Source of the DNA: Clavelina lepadiformis
Taxonomy: Eukaryota > Chordata > Ascidiacea > Aplousobranchia > Clavelinidae
Direction of reading: 5' to 3'
Assembly (NCBI RefSeq): GCF_947623445.1
Contig: NC_135243.1
Span: forward strand, 22,700,479-22,764,478
Length of the DNA stretch: 64,000 bases
Under the pieces are notes generated by a model. That model was not told the origin of the DNA. It worked only from the letters and a program-made list of their open reading frames with translations, and ran no database searches. How positions within the stretch are numbered: position 1 is the stretch's first letter; every line of letters starts with the position of its first letter. Positions 41,037 to 53,100 of the stretch are shown in pieces. Position numbers and translations under genes: made by a program.

Positions 41037-43896
41037 TCATAATTTTGAGATAAGACTTCCAGATCTCAATCCTGGTCTCAGAGGTCTTTGAAGTAGTGAC
41101 GTCATAGGATGGATGACTCTTTCAGGGTGACATAAATGAACGTGATGTTTCCCTTTGACTTCAATATATCCGTAATACTGAAGAATCGGATACTTACTTA
41201 GTAATTGTAAATAGATTAATTTAGGCGTTTTACAGACTTCGCACTTAGATAAGATACATTTAAATAAATTGAAGAGATCAATATGTTCACAGATGAACCG
41301 GAAATCGTTGAAAGTAAATATCTCTGAATTGATTCAAATGAAACAGCAACACATTATGTAATACCTCACAATTGTTAAATCCATCTCTGAAATAGCTGTT
41401 GAACAGTTCTGTTAGGTTGGGCTCTTTGTTTTTCAAGTCCCCATTGTCTGCACTGTAAGACATTAGTTTGCCTATAACCATTTATCTCGATATTACAAAA
41501 TAAACATGTGTTTGATTTTGATGTGACATGATGTTACAGTATCATATTCTTGTAAACATTAACTGCAATATTTCCCCAAATTTCTTCAAAAACGTTTTAA
41601 ACTAATATTTTGATTATACTTTTTACAAACAGCAGCAGAACCTACTGTAACAAAAGGTAATACAGTATAGTGAAAACTGAAATATAAAATGTAGCAGTAC
41701 TGACATAATGTGTATTGTTTCAGCGGCAATTCGAGTAAGAAAATCCAACACATTTCCAGCATACACTGCGTAAAGCTCTTGATATCTATGGCGACGATCT
41801 CTTCTATATTCGTACATTCCTGTCATCACACAAAGAACCTTAGAAATTTCGATGACCACCAACAAAAGTTCACAAATTATGCAGTTGCATTCACATGCAA
41901 TTTTATCAACGTTTTTATTTCTAATTATTAATTTTTGTCAATCATTAAACAAGAACCATTTTTAAGTCGTCTAGCTCCTCTTTCTAAAAGCACATCTACA
42001 GTTTCACCAGTCAAAGATGGATTTGCATTCAGCAACCTGAACATATAACCACGCTATGTTAGTCAAATTATCTCTATTTCACAAAACAATTGTAGTCGTC
42101 TTGTCTATAACTCAATTTCATGTGTATAAAGTAGGTGGTTTTGGTTTTATACAGTCCAGCAGGCATTATGCACTGTCTAATTTTTTGGCTGATGACCCAG
42201 TAGTATTACTAATTGACTAACTAACCTAGTAGCCCAGGTATAAATACGTTACAGGAGCAATAAGGTCACATTTTTAGCAACAATGAACTCACCTTTTCTT
42301 AGCATCTTGGTAGGAATAAGTTTTTGAGGGTTTGTCATAACTCTCATGTTGATAGTAGTCAACAACAGAGGAACGAAACTGTTTTATTTCATTGCCCTTC
42401 GCATAAAATAAAATTAGACATCACCTGAAAAAACTTTGCAAAAATTTTGCTGTTTTTTTATTGCTAGATCCGTAAAAGACTCAATAAACAGATTTGGCAT
42501 AAACTGAGTACCACGTTTATAGGAAAGAAGCCAACTTCATCCAGTAAAATAAGTTTGTCCACTTTCTCAGGAAAAGAACCTGCAAACTTAAAGTAAAGAA
42601 TATTTTTCCGTTATGAAATATATTTTATATGAAATGTATTTGATATGAAATGACTATAAACAGTCAATCATTAACCCTAAAACATTCTTTCTCAACGCCC
42701 AGTTGCCTGGTACTTATCTGTAAGAACATTTTAATAAATGTATTTTTAACTAAATTTATATTTTATCGTGATAATTATCATCAGGAATCAAACTCAAGCT
42801 TACCATTGCCCCAATGACAGCACCTAAAGAAAAAAAATCTTAGTTGCAAACTTTTAATTGACTTTTGCACTTGTGTCAACCGCTAAAATGTATACCATCA
42901 TAACTACAGCACTGTCACAGCTACATTAATTTCACACTTAAATAAAAAAATAGTAAACATTTTTACCCAAACTATGTCCAATGAAGCTGAAAACTTTCCA
43001 TTCAAAGTCTAAATATAAGAAAGATGATTGTGCAAATTACTAAAACTAAATAGTACTCGACATACCAATATCTAACCAAAAACTAACTACGATTACATCA
43101 TGGATAAAACTTTATGACCAATAATTAAATAATATAGTAAAAATAAAGTAAGATACAAAAGAAACTTCACCTGGATTTCTGAAATTGCATTAATTACTTG
43201 CCTTAGTTGCTTAAAATCACTTACAATTTGCTAATCTGTAAACAAGAGCTGCATAATCAAAGGTTGTGTAGAACATGCCGGGTGGAAAATCTGAAGACAA
43301 ACCATGACCAGGCAGATCAATGAAGACATAATATTTATCTGAAAAAGTAACTTTTTCTGCTGATTTCTTTCAGAAATGTGCATAATATGGCAAGGCCTTT
43401 ACAGAGTTGTAACAAATGGCCAAAAACTTGACATTGACTTTTGCACAAAAATGCAAACTACCATGATAACAATTCACACAAAACTAACCAATGATAAATA
43501 TATATCAAAATATGTACAGTAAAACATAAGTACATCCAGCGAAATCTTGTTAACATAAAATGTTAAATAAATCCAAGTAACCTAATTAGAGGTCCAGATG
43601 GTAAAATGCACAATAAGACCAATTTTTTATATATAACAACAACAGATAACTCAATAACAAAAAGTGACACAATCGATTCCTTCAATTTTCAGTTAAATAA
43701 GTTTCTACTGTATATATCCTACATGAGTATGCGTAAGAATGCTAACCTGCAGGTAGCAGAGGAATCAGGTTGTCAAATGTATTGCAATTATCCAACCATC
43801 CATGGATGCACAAAACAGGTGGATTTGTTGAATCGCCGAGAATTTTGCCGGCAATTATTCCCCATGGAACTGGAATCTCTATTTCCTTGGTGAGTC
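41037..43896 (-). pseudogene. SERHL-like serine hydrolase, unit A (probably decayed)
   Basis: SERHL proteins are alpha/beta hydrolases of unclear substrate. Unit A has ten recognisable exons: 43747-43896, 43225-43338, 42967-43008, 42804-42823, 42512-42586, 42293-42397, 41957-42036, 41705-41819, 41365-41452, 41037-41177, in the same order and largely the same phases as intact units B and C. It keeps the LCIHGWLDNCNTFDN oxyanion region, the GHSLG nucleophile elbow and the C-terminal KGKHHVHL with the catalytic His. Three defects show: no first exon with an ATG is found at the usual distance of 90-120 bp upstream of exon 2; exon 7 needs a one-base frame change near 42360-42361 to keep homology; and the likely catalytic-acid position is Asn (ADNG) where B, C and E have Asp (DG). 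A transposon lies 46 bp upstream of exon 2. A sequence error in exon 7 is possible. Confidence 0.75.
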
Positions 43897-43941
43897 CTGT
43901 TGTAACAATTATAACAGGTGATTTAGATATTAATAAAAGTA

Positions 43942-46606
43942 ACACTGTGCTGCGTTAATTTTTAGGTTACTAAAGTATTGACGGTTCTTAGTGTACTTTT
44001 TGATGCTGAATCCAAAACTGTTATCCGTTTTCTTCAATCAGGTCTAGTTTTTTGGCAAATTGCATTTGAAATTTTTGACAACTTCAGCTTTCAGCGTTTG
44101 CGATTGAGATTTGTGGTGTCATAAAAATGATTTAGCTTTTGAATTAAGTTTTGATGAAACTTCAGTGACATCACAATGAGAAGAACATAACGAATGCACC
44201 TGGTGCTTGAAAAGTTAAACATCTGAACTTGTTTTTACAGGCTAGTTTAGTGTGCAGTTTAGATGATTTGTTTTTACAGTACAATGAGAAAGTGCAAAAA
44301 TGATCCAGACAGGTTCTGTTACATATGTGGCAAGGTCACCCTGCGCAGTCGCCAAGCAAAAATTACGCAGTTTGTTAAGAAAGCATATTATGCGTATTTT
44401 AGATTAAAACTAGGCGATCAGGACAAGGCATTTGCTCCGCACATATGTTGTAGAGCATGCGTTGAAAACTTGAGATTATGGAGCCTAAAGAAAATAAAGA
44501 GCCTTCCTTTTGGTATTCCTATGGTATGGAGAGAAGGAAAAGACCATGTCACTGAATGTTATTTTTGCATGACCAACTTACAAGGTATGCTGATACTTGC
44601 ACTGTATGGAGGCATTTTCATTAATTGCTTGATTTAAGAGTAACAGTGTTCTTTTTCATTTTAGGAATAAACCGGAAGAACAAACAACATGTGAAGTACC
44701 CTGATGTTCCTTCAGCCATGAAACCAGTACCACATGGCCCTGGTATTCCTGTTCCAGAACCACCTGGAGAAATAAGTGAAATGGAGTGTTCTTCATCTGC
44801 AGAGAGCAAAGCAAGTGAACAAGACACATGGGATGCAGAGCAAAGTACAAGCCAACCGAAGCCTCTTACACAGCTTGAGCTGAATGACCTAACACGAGAT
44901 TTAAATCTCACCAAAGAATCCGCTCAGCTCCTAGGATCACGACTACGTGAGAACAACTTGCTAGCTCCATGCACCACATATTTCTGGTATCGGTATAGAG
45001 ATAAAGAGTTTAGAAAATATTTCAATTATGACGAAGACCATTCCCTAGTATACTGTCAAGATGTTTCAGGATTAATATCAGCTTTGGGCATAGTCTACAG
45101 TTCGGCAGAATGGCGATTGTTTTTGGACTCATCTGTAAAGAGTTTGAAGGTAGTATTACTACACAATGGCAATAAGATTGGTTCTGTTCCTGTTGGACAT
45201 TCAGTGAAGCTCACTGAATGCTATGAAGACATGAAATTCCTTTTGAAATCTCTTCAGTATAGCCAACACAAATGGAAAATATGTGGTGACTTAAAAATGA
45301 TTTCAATACTTCTTGGGTTACAGGCCGGTTACACTAAACATCCATGTTTTTTGTGTCTGTGGGACTCGAGGGCTGATGATCGCCACTACACACAAATTAG
45401 CTGGCCACCCAGAACAAGTTTTACACCTGGTTTTAAAAATGTCAAATTTGCTTACTTAGTTGATCCACAAAATATTCTTTTGCCACCTCTCCACATTAAA
45501 CTTGGTCTCATGAAAAACTATACCAAAGCACTTGATAAAGATGGCCCAACCTTCAAGTTCTTACAAATGAAATTTCCACGTATCTCTGAAGCGAAGCTAC
45601 GAGCAGGAGTCTTTGATGGGCCACAGATCCGTGAGCTGATGAAAGACGAAGGTTTTACTGCACACATGAGTGCAGTAGAAAAAAGAGCATGGACAGGATT
45701 TCGAGCAGTAATTTCAAACTTCCTTGGAAAGCATAGAAGCCCTGATTATGAAGCACAGGTTAAAGAGCTGCTTGAAAGTTTTCAATCCCTTGGAGCCCGG
45801 ATGTCTGTGAAAATGCACTTTCTGAGTTCGCATTTAGATTACTTTCCTGACAACTGTGGTGACTACAGCGAAGAACAGGGAGAGAGATTCCACCAAGACC
45901 TTCGCCATATGGAAGAAAGGTACCAAGGATACTGGGACGTAAACATGCTTGCAGATTACTGTTGGTGCTTAAAAAGAGATCTTCCCAATTCCACACATAG
46001 AAGAAAATCTTTGAAGCGACACTTTTTGTCAGCATAAATCATTTGTATTTATATTGTTATTGCATTTAATGTCGTAATATCATCATGTGCCGCACAACGC
46101 TTTCTGTGTTAAGCTATTTTGAACACTTCGTTTTTATTTCACACATTGATGTTGGCAAGTATTTCACATTTAAAACACATTTGTGATGTTAAGTGTTTAC
46201 GTGTCTATAGTGTAACATATTAACTTCTACTTTTAGGTTGAGCGCCGTTGAACAAAATTATGTGTTAGGAAGCTTTCTTGGTTAGTTGTAAGTGCCTTTA
46301 TTTCAACTGTGTCATTATATTTTTTTAGTATTTAAAATGGCTGTCATTGCAAAAACCTTACATTCAAATAAAAATACCATCTTGCGAAAATTGACAACAT
46401 GCATGACCAATTAAGCTACCACAGAAATTAGTTTCTTTGTGCACAATAATGACCAAAGCTAGCATAATTAAATATGTGATAGAAAAAAAACTTGACCTGA
46501 TTGAAAAAAACTGGTTGCATTTTTGAGTTCAGCGCAAAAAATCGATTCAGAAACAGTTAAAACATCTTTGACCTTTGAAAAAAAATTTTCAAACGCAGCA
46601 CAGTGT
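43942..46606. mobile_element. DNA transposon with 15-bp TIRs and a transposase-like gene
   Basis: The 15 bases at 43942-43956 (acactgtgctgcgtt) recur as an exact reverse complement at 46592-46606, bracketing a 2.67-kb stretch whose only gene is the two-exon transposase-like gene. Beyond the perfect 15 bp, both ends continue into short T-rich sequence. I do not see a clear target-site duplication, so the exact ends may be one or two bases off. It lies 46 bp upstream of SERHL-A exon 2, where that gene's first exon should be. The superfamily is not assigned. Confidence 0.7.
44284..46037 (+). CDS. Transposase-like protein, 557 aa, two exons
   Basis: Exons 44284-44584 and 44665-46037 join in phase 1 across an 80-bp GT-AG intron to give 557 aa without stops. 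The first 100 residues hold a Cys/His cluster (C12, C15, H53, C55, C56, C59, C92, C95), probably a zinc-binding DNA-contact domain. A Pro/Ser/Glu-rich linker follows (residues 110-170). The core looks like an RNase H fold: strand WRLFLDSS (Asp255), KICGDLK (Asp309), an insertion with CFLCLWD and a His (C328, C331, H341), and a late helix EEQGERFHQD (Glu507). These acids are my candidates for a DDE triad. I recall similar multi-copy, unnamed proteins in other invertebrates. The start follows an acceptor-like tttttacag, so the in-frame ATG at 44263 is less likely. Being intact within TIRs, it may be recently active. Confidence 0.75.
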
Positions 46607-49062
46607 ATAATTTATCAATAAAGTTGCAATAAATTTATATCATATATGACAAATAGTGCAATAGTAGTAATATTTTGTATTTTGCCTACACAGCAAAATT
46701 AGTAGGCTGTCATTATTGCACCAAATAAAATGTATGTATAAAGTAAATTTATTTAATTGATATAATTATAGCCTAACCAAAATCTATGACACTTACAACT
46801 AACCCTAACAGAATATAAATGAGAAAACCATACTTAAATAGTAAATTATTACTAACAGTAAATAGTAACAGGTAATTTTTTTGCTGACATGATTTTTATA
46901 ATGGACAACCTAAACAATGGGTAACACCATTCAGAATAGGTGAAATAAATTACTGGTTAAACAATAAAAGTTCAGCATTTTGGCCGCTTTAACTGTCAAT
47001 TATCACAAAAATCACCTCTGACAGATGTACCAGAATATGTCAAAGTTTCTTTCATTGTTTCTTTCTTGAAATTAAAAATGAATTAGCTGGAAAAAATCAC
47101 ATGAAGAATTTCTTGCATGACAGTGACCAAAAACCTGTTCCCATTAAACTAGAAATAAATAACTAAGGCAGTATTCATCTCACAGAAAAAATTTGTGATT
47201 TTGAAATCTGCATTGTTTCTTTTCATGCAACGCATTCTAATTAAAGAATGACCTTTCATTAAACAGCATTATTATGATAAATTTTGTTCAACAAAACAGT
47301 TTGACCTCAAATGACCAAGCCACACTAGCGCGTGTGGTTCCTAAATCACCCAGAACTGAAAAGCAATTAAGTTAAACTATGTTTAGCCTTGACCCAGCTC
47401 AGCATAACATAAAACTTGAAATAACAAATTAAGCTGGTTTTTACACCCTTGCCGTGGAAACAAACTTGGCAAAGAGTATTCAAGCATTTGACCACATACC
47501 AACCTTAAGGTACTGATATATTACTACACTTAACATTTGAAGTAAACAGAACAAGGTTGACAAGCTTTCTTGTTTAAGAATTAAACTTCACTTGATAAAT
47601 CCAACACTGACAGCCACTCATTTTAATCCAATATGCAGCGATGCATGACAAATTTAAGCAAATATCACTCCACTGGTCTATCAACACTGGAATATAGTTT
47701 TCAATGAGAAATTGTTCATGTAAAGACACAGTTTTACTTGCTTGTATTAAACAAACAAGGCAAAGTTTGTTGTTTTAAAGACGATACTTTATAACAAATA
47801 TAAAACGACTTGGATATTTTGAAGAATTGACGTTACAAGTGCCAAATGTTAAACTTTGCATGCACGATTGATCGTCGAAAACTGCCATAGGCTACTTTCC
47901 ACTGAAGCTTCCAACAGGAAGCAAGTGGTAAAAAACAGTAATTTTGTTGTGACTGCGCCAAAGTGTGCTTTGGTACTGATTTGATGATTCCTCATCACTT
48001 AAGCTCCAAATGAATTTATTGCAACTGGCGCTTTGTCAGCTTTACTTCTCTGGCAACCTTTAAGACTCATTTTCATTATTCTATCTTTGCTTCCAAAGCA
48101 AAACAGGCTTTGACCAGTTCCCATTTTAATGATATTTCATGAACTGAGATGAGAAATTTGTACTGGGGAACACCCCAAAAAGAGAAAGGTTTTCAACACT
48201 TACGAAGCCACACCGCTTTTAGTTTTTCAAGGACTACCTACTCCATTAGACGATTTGGTTTGACAAAAAAAACATTTGTAGAAACCATACACGCATGTTT
48301 ATAAAAGTTATTAATTTATTATTTACAGACCAACAATACGTTACAGTACTTGAAATTTTGGCAATACGATTGAAAAAATGAAAAACCCCCAAAAAAATGA
48401 GCAACAATCTCAACTTGCACAATAGCTAGCTCGGTAACCAGGGTTCGAGCGATGAAGAATCAGTGTCCAGTTTAAGTCGTGGAATGACTTTCTTCAGTCG
48501 GAGGATAAAGATTATCATACTTAACCATGAATTAAACCACTAAATGAAAATGATTAACTGATTAAGCAAAGACATCAATTGAAATAAACGACTAGTTACA
48601 GCTACTTACTGTTTTGCGGTATTGTGCAATGTATTGAACATTTTACTTTTTACCACGTTTTCTTGTCCAAACTGGGGCTTTTTTCAGGTCAGTTAGCTGC
48701 AGTGATTCGTGCGAAATGGTTTTTGGAATTTTAATGACCTCCGCGAACCGGTTGTTAACAAGCGTATGTATAGGCCTATGTTTCACTTCGAGCACTGCAT
48801 TCCCGCGTTTAATAACATGCTATTATTAGCCCTAATAATTATAGTAACGTTACAACTTGCAAGCACACGTGTTTACAACGCATTGTGCAGTGACAATACG
48901 GTAGAACTCGCATATAATCTCGTATAAAACGGATCCATTCATCATTGCAAAGAAATCGATTGTTGACAGTACTATTGCTATTGTCACAGAAGAAAGAGTG
49001 CGTTATTCTTCACACTCGATTCGATCTTTCACTTGTGAATTGTGATATACAGGTATCGCGTG
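46607..49062. other. Spacer between the transposon and the first hAT element
   Basis: No gene was found. I searched the minus strand here for a displaced first exon of SERHL unit A (ATG followed by a phase-1 donor) and saw none. It contains the SINE-like repeat at 48410-48520. Just before the hAT element, at 48890-48930, a short stretch (cggtagaactcgcatataatc) resembles one end of the pogo-like element, but no partner end is visible. Confidence 0.45.
48410..48520 (+). repeat. SINE-like dispersed repeat, copy 2
   Basis: Same family and orientation as 22637-22749: aacttgc, tagctcggtaacc, gggttcgagcgatga, gactttcttcagtcgg and ataaagattatcata. The B-box-like gttcgagc is intact. The two copies differ at many positions, so neither insertion is recent. 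Confidence 0.55.
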
Positions 49063-49070
49063 TACTATAC

Positions 49071-49690
49071 CAGGGGTGGGCAAACTACGGCCCGCGGGCC
49101 GCATGCGGCCCGCGGGTCCATTTTCTGCGGCCCGCCGGCACTTGCAGAAACTCCTACTCATCACTTATTGTTTTAATTAAACAGGTTACATGACAAAATA
49201 TTATTCCCTTTACGAGTGTGTTTTTCTCTTCACTTTCAGTGCGTAAACACACACACGTCAGTCGCGCATGTATTGCAACATACACTTCTCACGCATTGCT
49301 TGATTCAATTGTTTGATCACAAAATACAATTACGGTAGCGGCTACCGTAATACCGTAAGGCGTCAGTCGCGCATGTATTGCAACATACACTTCTCACGCA
49401 TTGCTTGATTCAATTGTTTGATCATAAAATACAATTACGGTAGCGGCTACCGTAGGCCTACCGTAACCGTAAAACTGTGAACAGTTGCACAAGTCTCATT
49501 AAATTTTGTGATGATGATTGCATAGATTTAAACGTAACTGAGTGTGGAATACAAAAATTGTGTTTAATATGAATATGCGTTTATTTACACACCGGGTAAA
49601 TTTTCCTACTTTGTAATGAGAATGTGCGGCCCGCCGGCTGCAACATTTTTTCAAATGTGGCCCTCAGTACAAAAAGTTTGCCCACCCCTG
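49071..49690. mobile_element. Non-autonomous hAT element 1 (620 bp)
   Basis: Ends are caggggtgggcaaac at the left and its reverse complement at the right, bounded by a perfect 8-bp target duplication TACTATAC (49063-49070 and 49691-49698). The 8-bp duplication and CAGGGGTGGGCAAAC-type ends are typical of hAT elements of the Charlie kind. There is no transposase; the interior is dominated by a 105-bp tandem duplication. The palindrome gccgcatgcggc lies at 49098-49109, 27 bases from the left end. Confidence 0.93.
49256..49465. repeat. 105-bp tandem duplication inside hAT element 1
   Basis: Two near-identical units start with cgtcagtcgcgcatgtattg at 49256 and 49361. Each ends in ggtagcggctaccgta, itself a palindrome. 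The second unit differs by about one base plus a small change at its end. Such internal duplications are common in non-autonomous hAT elements. Confidence 0.9.
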
Positions 49691-50171
49691 TACTATACTG
49701 TACGGATAATTAATACATTAGGACCTAGCGAGCCTGCGTGCTGTGCTTAGGGTCAGTTTCGTATATAACGGATAATCGCGTATATCGATCATCTGCATTG
49801 TACAGTAGGTGCGTTTATCTATGTATATCGGCCCCGGGTTAATATGGCATGCTGCTAGTGAGAGAACCGGATGTTAAAATATTTGAATCACGCCACTGTT
49901 TGGCTGCACACGTTTCATAAAGTTTTCAAGAAATCAGATTGCATATAGTTACAAATAATATTAAAAACTCATTGATTATAAAATAATCACTTTGCAATTC
50001 CTGTCTTTAATCACAATTAATGTAAAACACACTACAAAAGCACATTAGCAATTGCACATTACAAAAGATAAACAAAAAGTAATTAGTCAGTCAATTTATG
50101 ACTTCTTGCAACAATTCAACCTCCTTGAATGGGACTTTACAATAGTTTTAAATAATTATTGCAAGTAGCTG

Positions 50172-53100
50172 TCATAATTTCGAGGCTGAGCTTTCAGATC
50201 TCAACCCTGGCCTCAGAGGTCTCTCAAGTAGTGACGTCATAGGATGGATGACTCTTTCAGGGTGACATAAATGAACGTGATGTTTCCCTTTGACTTCAAC
50301 ATGTCTGTAATACTACATTGAAAACAAAATTAAGGCTTGATTGTACAATATGGATATATATGACATAGGCTATTTAACGACGTATCGAACTTTCAATAAC
50401 ATAGGTATCATACTTGTAGGGTTATTTCGTATACTAGGATATATGACATAGGCCCAAGGTGGGCAAACTGTGGCTCGCCGACATGTTTTTGTGGCTCTTC
50501 TAGCTGAATAGTAATATCCATTATTGTTCATTATGCATGCATTGTTTATCGTATTTGTATTGACACTACTGATTTTGTGGCTCGCTCTGTAGTATTCCGC
50601 AAGTGACTCTTTCGTTGAACAAGTTTGCCCACCCCTGACATAGGCTATTTAAACAAGAAACACACGTTTAGTAGGAAAACTAAAATTTAACATCTGCAGT
50701 ACTCAACTAGAACCTTTGCGTTATACAAATATAATGACCATCATTGAGAACACATACAACGGTAAAAATATACTCTACCTCACAATCATTGAAGCCATCG
50801 TCCATAAAATAATTATAAACTTCCATTTTTTTAGCATTAAGATTCTTCGTGATGCCATCATCAGCGCTGTAATCACACGAGTATTGCATTAAACTCATAG
50901 CATTTGAATACACTGGTATAATGGTTAGTATTTTCAGTTTTTCACGAAGCCATAGGTGATAATGAAAAATAAACGATTCAAAACCGATAAGGCACATGTC
51001 CAACAATACAAGAAAGATAGTTTATGTTATGTTTGCACTAAATTTCTCCTGTGATAATAAGCACTGTGATAACACCAGTTGTGCATTGACTCCAATTAGT
51101 CCAGTGATGAACACTATTGTGCACTTACATACAAAGTAAAGTTATCTATTCATCTGCAGTTCTACGCTGGGTTTTATAAGTGATAAAGCCAATAATGCAA
51201 GAATACTAACATTATGTGCATAGTTTCAGCAGTAATACGAGATAGAAAATCCAAACCATTCACAGCATAAACTCCTGTGGGTACATGATAGTTATGTCTG
51301 AAATCTCTCAAGAATCTGTAAGTACCTAAGCAACATAAATTTAGTTTGAAAACGAGGTTGTTGATGTGTGTATTGGGTGCACATGCTCACTTCAAGTCAT
51401 TACTTGTACTGGCAATTGTAAATAAAACAAAGTTTCTACCATCTTCCAATTTTTTAACTCCTCTTTCTAAAAGTATATTTGCAGCTTCTTCAGTTAATGA
51501 TGGGTTTGCGCCTAGCAACCTGAAATAAATACACCAATTTCTTTGGATACCTTATAATTACAGCAATGACAGCAGCTTTTTCAAATACACACAAGGATTT
51601 TGTTTTCTAAAAGGACAACTTTAATGGATTTAGAACAACTTCAACGCAGCAATGAATCTGCTTAAACTTATGAACCTTGTCTGAACGCAACAGGTCAATA
51701 AATGTTGGCAACTTCAGATCAATAAAAACAATTTTACCTCTCTTTAGCTTTTTCATAGGTGTACATCTTGTGAGACCTGTTGGACGTTTCATGTTGAAGA
51801 TAATGTTTGATTGACAACCGTAGATGTTGTACCTCTAGACCCTTAAACAATATCTCTGTCAATCTTGAGTGTTTAATTTCTTGGTGCACATCTAGTTTAT
51901 AACCACTAGTTAGTTACTGTAATTGGTACTTACTCATTATCAGGCTTGGGTAATTTGAATACTGTATTGAAATACGAATGAATACAGTTTAAAGAGTATT
52001 GGTATTTTAATACATTGACAAACAATTCATATTTGGATACATTAACAAAGTATTTTCAATTTTTCTTGGTATGATCCGCCTTTTCACCATATTGTTTAAC
52101 GCCAGAGTGAAATATTGAATCAGGCGTGAATAAAGGCAGATCTTAATTTTATCTATTCTATGACATCACATAGGCTATGGACACCACTGCATGTGAATTG
52201 AAAAACACAACAACTGCGGGCCCTGTGCCAGGAGCCCAGGACACCATCACTTGAATTCAGTGAATTTTGCTTTTATAAGGTTCATTTTAATAGCAACAAT
52301 GCTGTTTTTTGTCAACATTCGATTTATTTGCAAAAGTAATGGGTTCATAATATTCGAGCACACGTTATTGGAAGTGACTATTTCACCTTACGTAATTCAA
52401 GCAACCCGCTGTTAAAGACAGGTGGTTAGATTAGGAGAATTAATGTGAAAAAAGTTGATTTTAGTTATTTAGGGTGTAATTGAAGGTAGATTTAGGTTAG
52501 ATCAAGGTTACTATGTTATAATATTGAAATGAGGTTAACAAGAAACTGTAAAAAGTAGCTTCGAATGAACAATGTTTTCCGCTGAAATAGTGCGAGCCTA
52601 AGAACCTTGTTGTTTCTCAAAGAGATAAGAAAAGTTATTCCTAATGTACGAATCTGTTATAGGCTAGACGATTCCATTAGTTTTTGAAAATTCTTTTGTT
52701 ATAAAGCATTACTGTGAAGTTTTAACATTGATTTATCCCTAGTGTATTCATAAACGTATTTATGAATACAGTTGGTGAGTATTTGTATTCGAATACATTT
52801 TAAATCAATGTATTTGTATTTGAGATAAATGGAATCGAATACTTTCTGGCTGTATTCGCCCTAAACCTGCTCATTATACAAATAACTATATCTACTTAAC
52901 AACAAACACATCCTAATGTTATATAGTTTTAAATTCTGTAAGTTACGTTCTAGTTTTTCTATTTTTCACAAAATGTACTCACCATTGGGAGCGGGTAGAC
53001 CCCTCCCACGTCGAGCAAGATCAACTTATCCACTTTCTCCGGAAAAGTTCCTGCGTACTTTTCAGTAACTTGAAATTAATAACTTAATCATGCAAAATAC

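Noticed and set aside
48890-49850. Second pogo-like element surrounding hAT element 1
   Set aside because: Only fragments resembling one end are visible; no inverted partner end or TA duplication could be matched.
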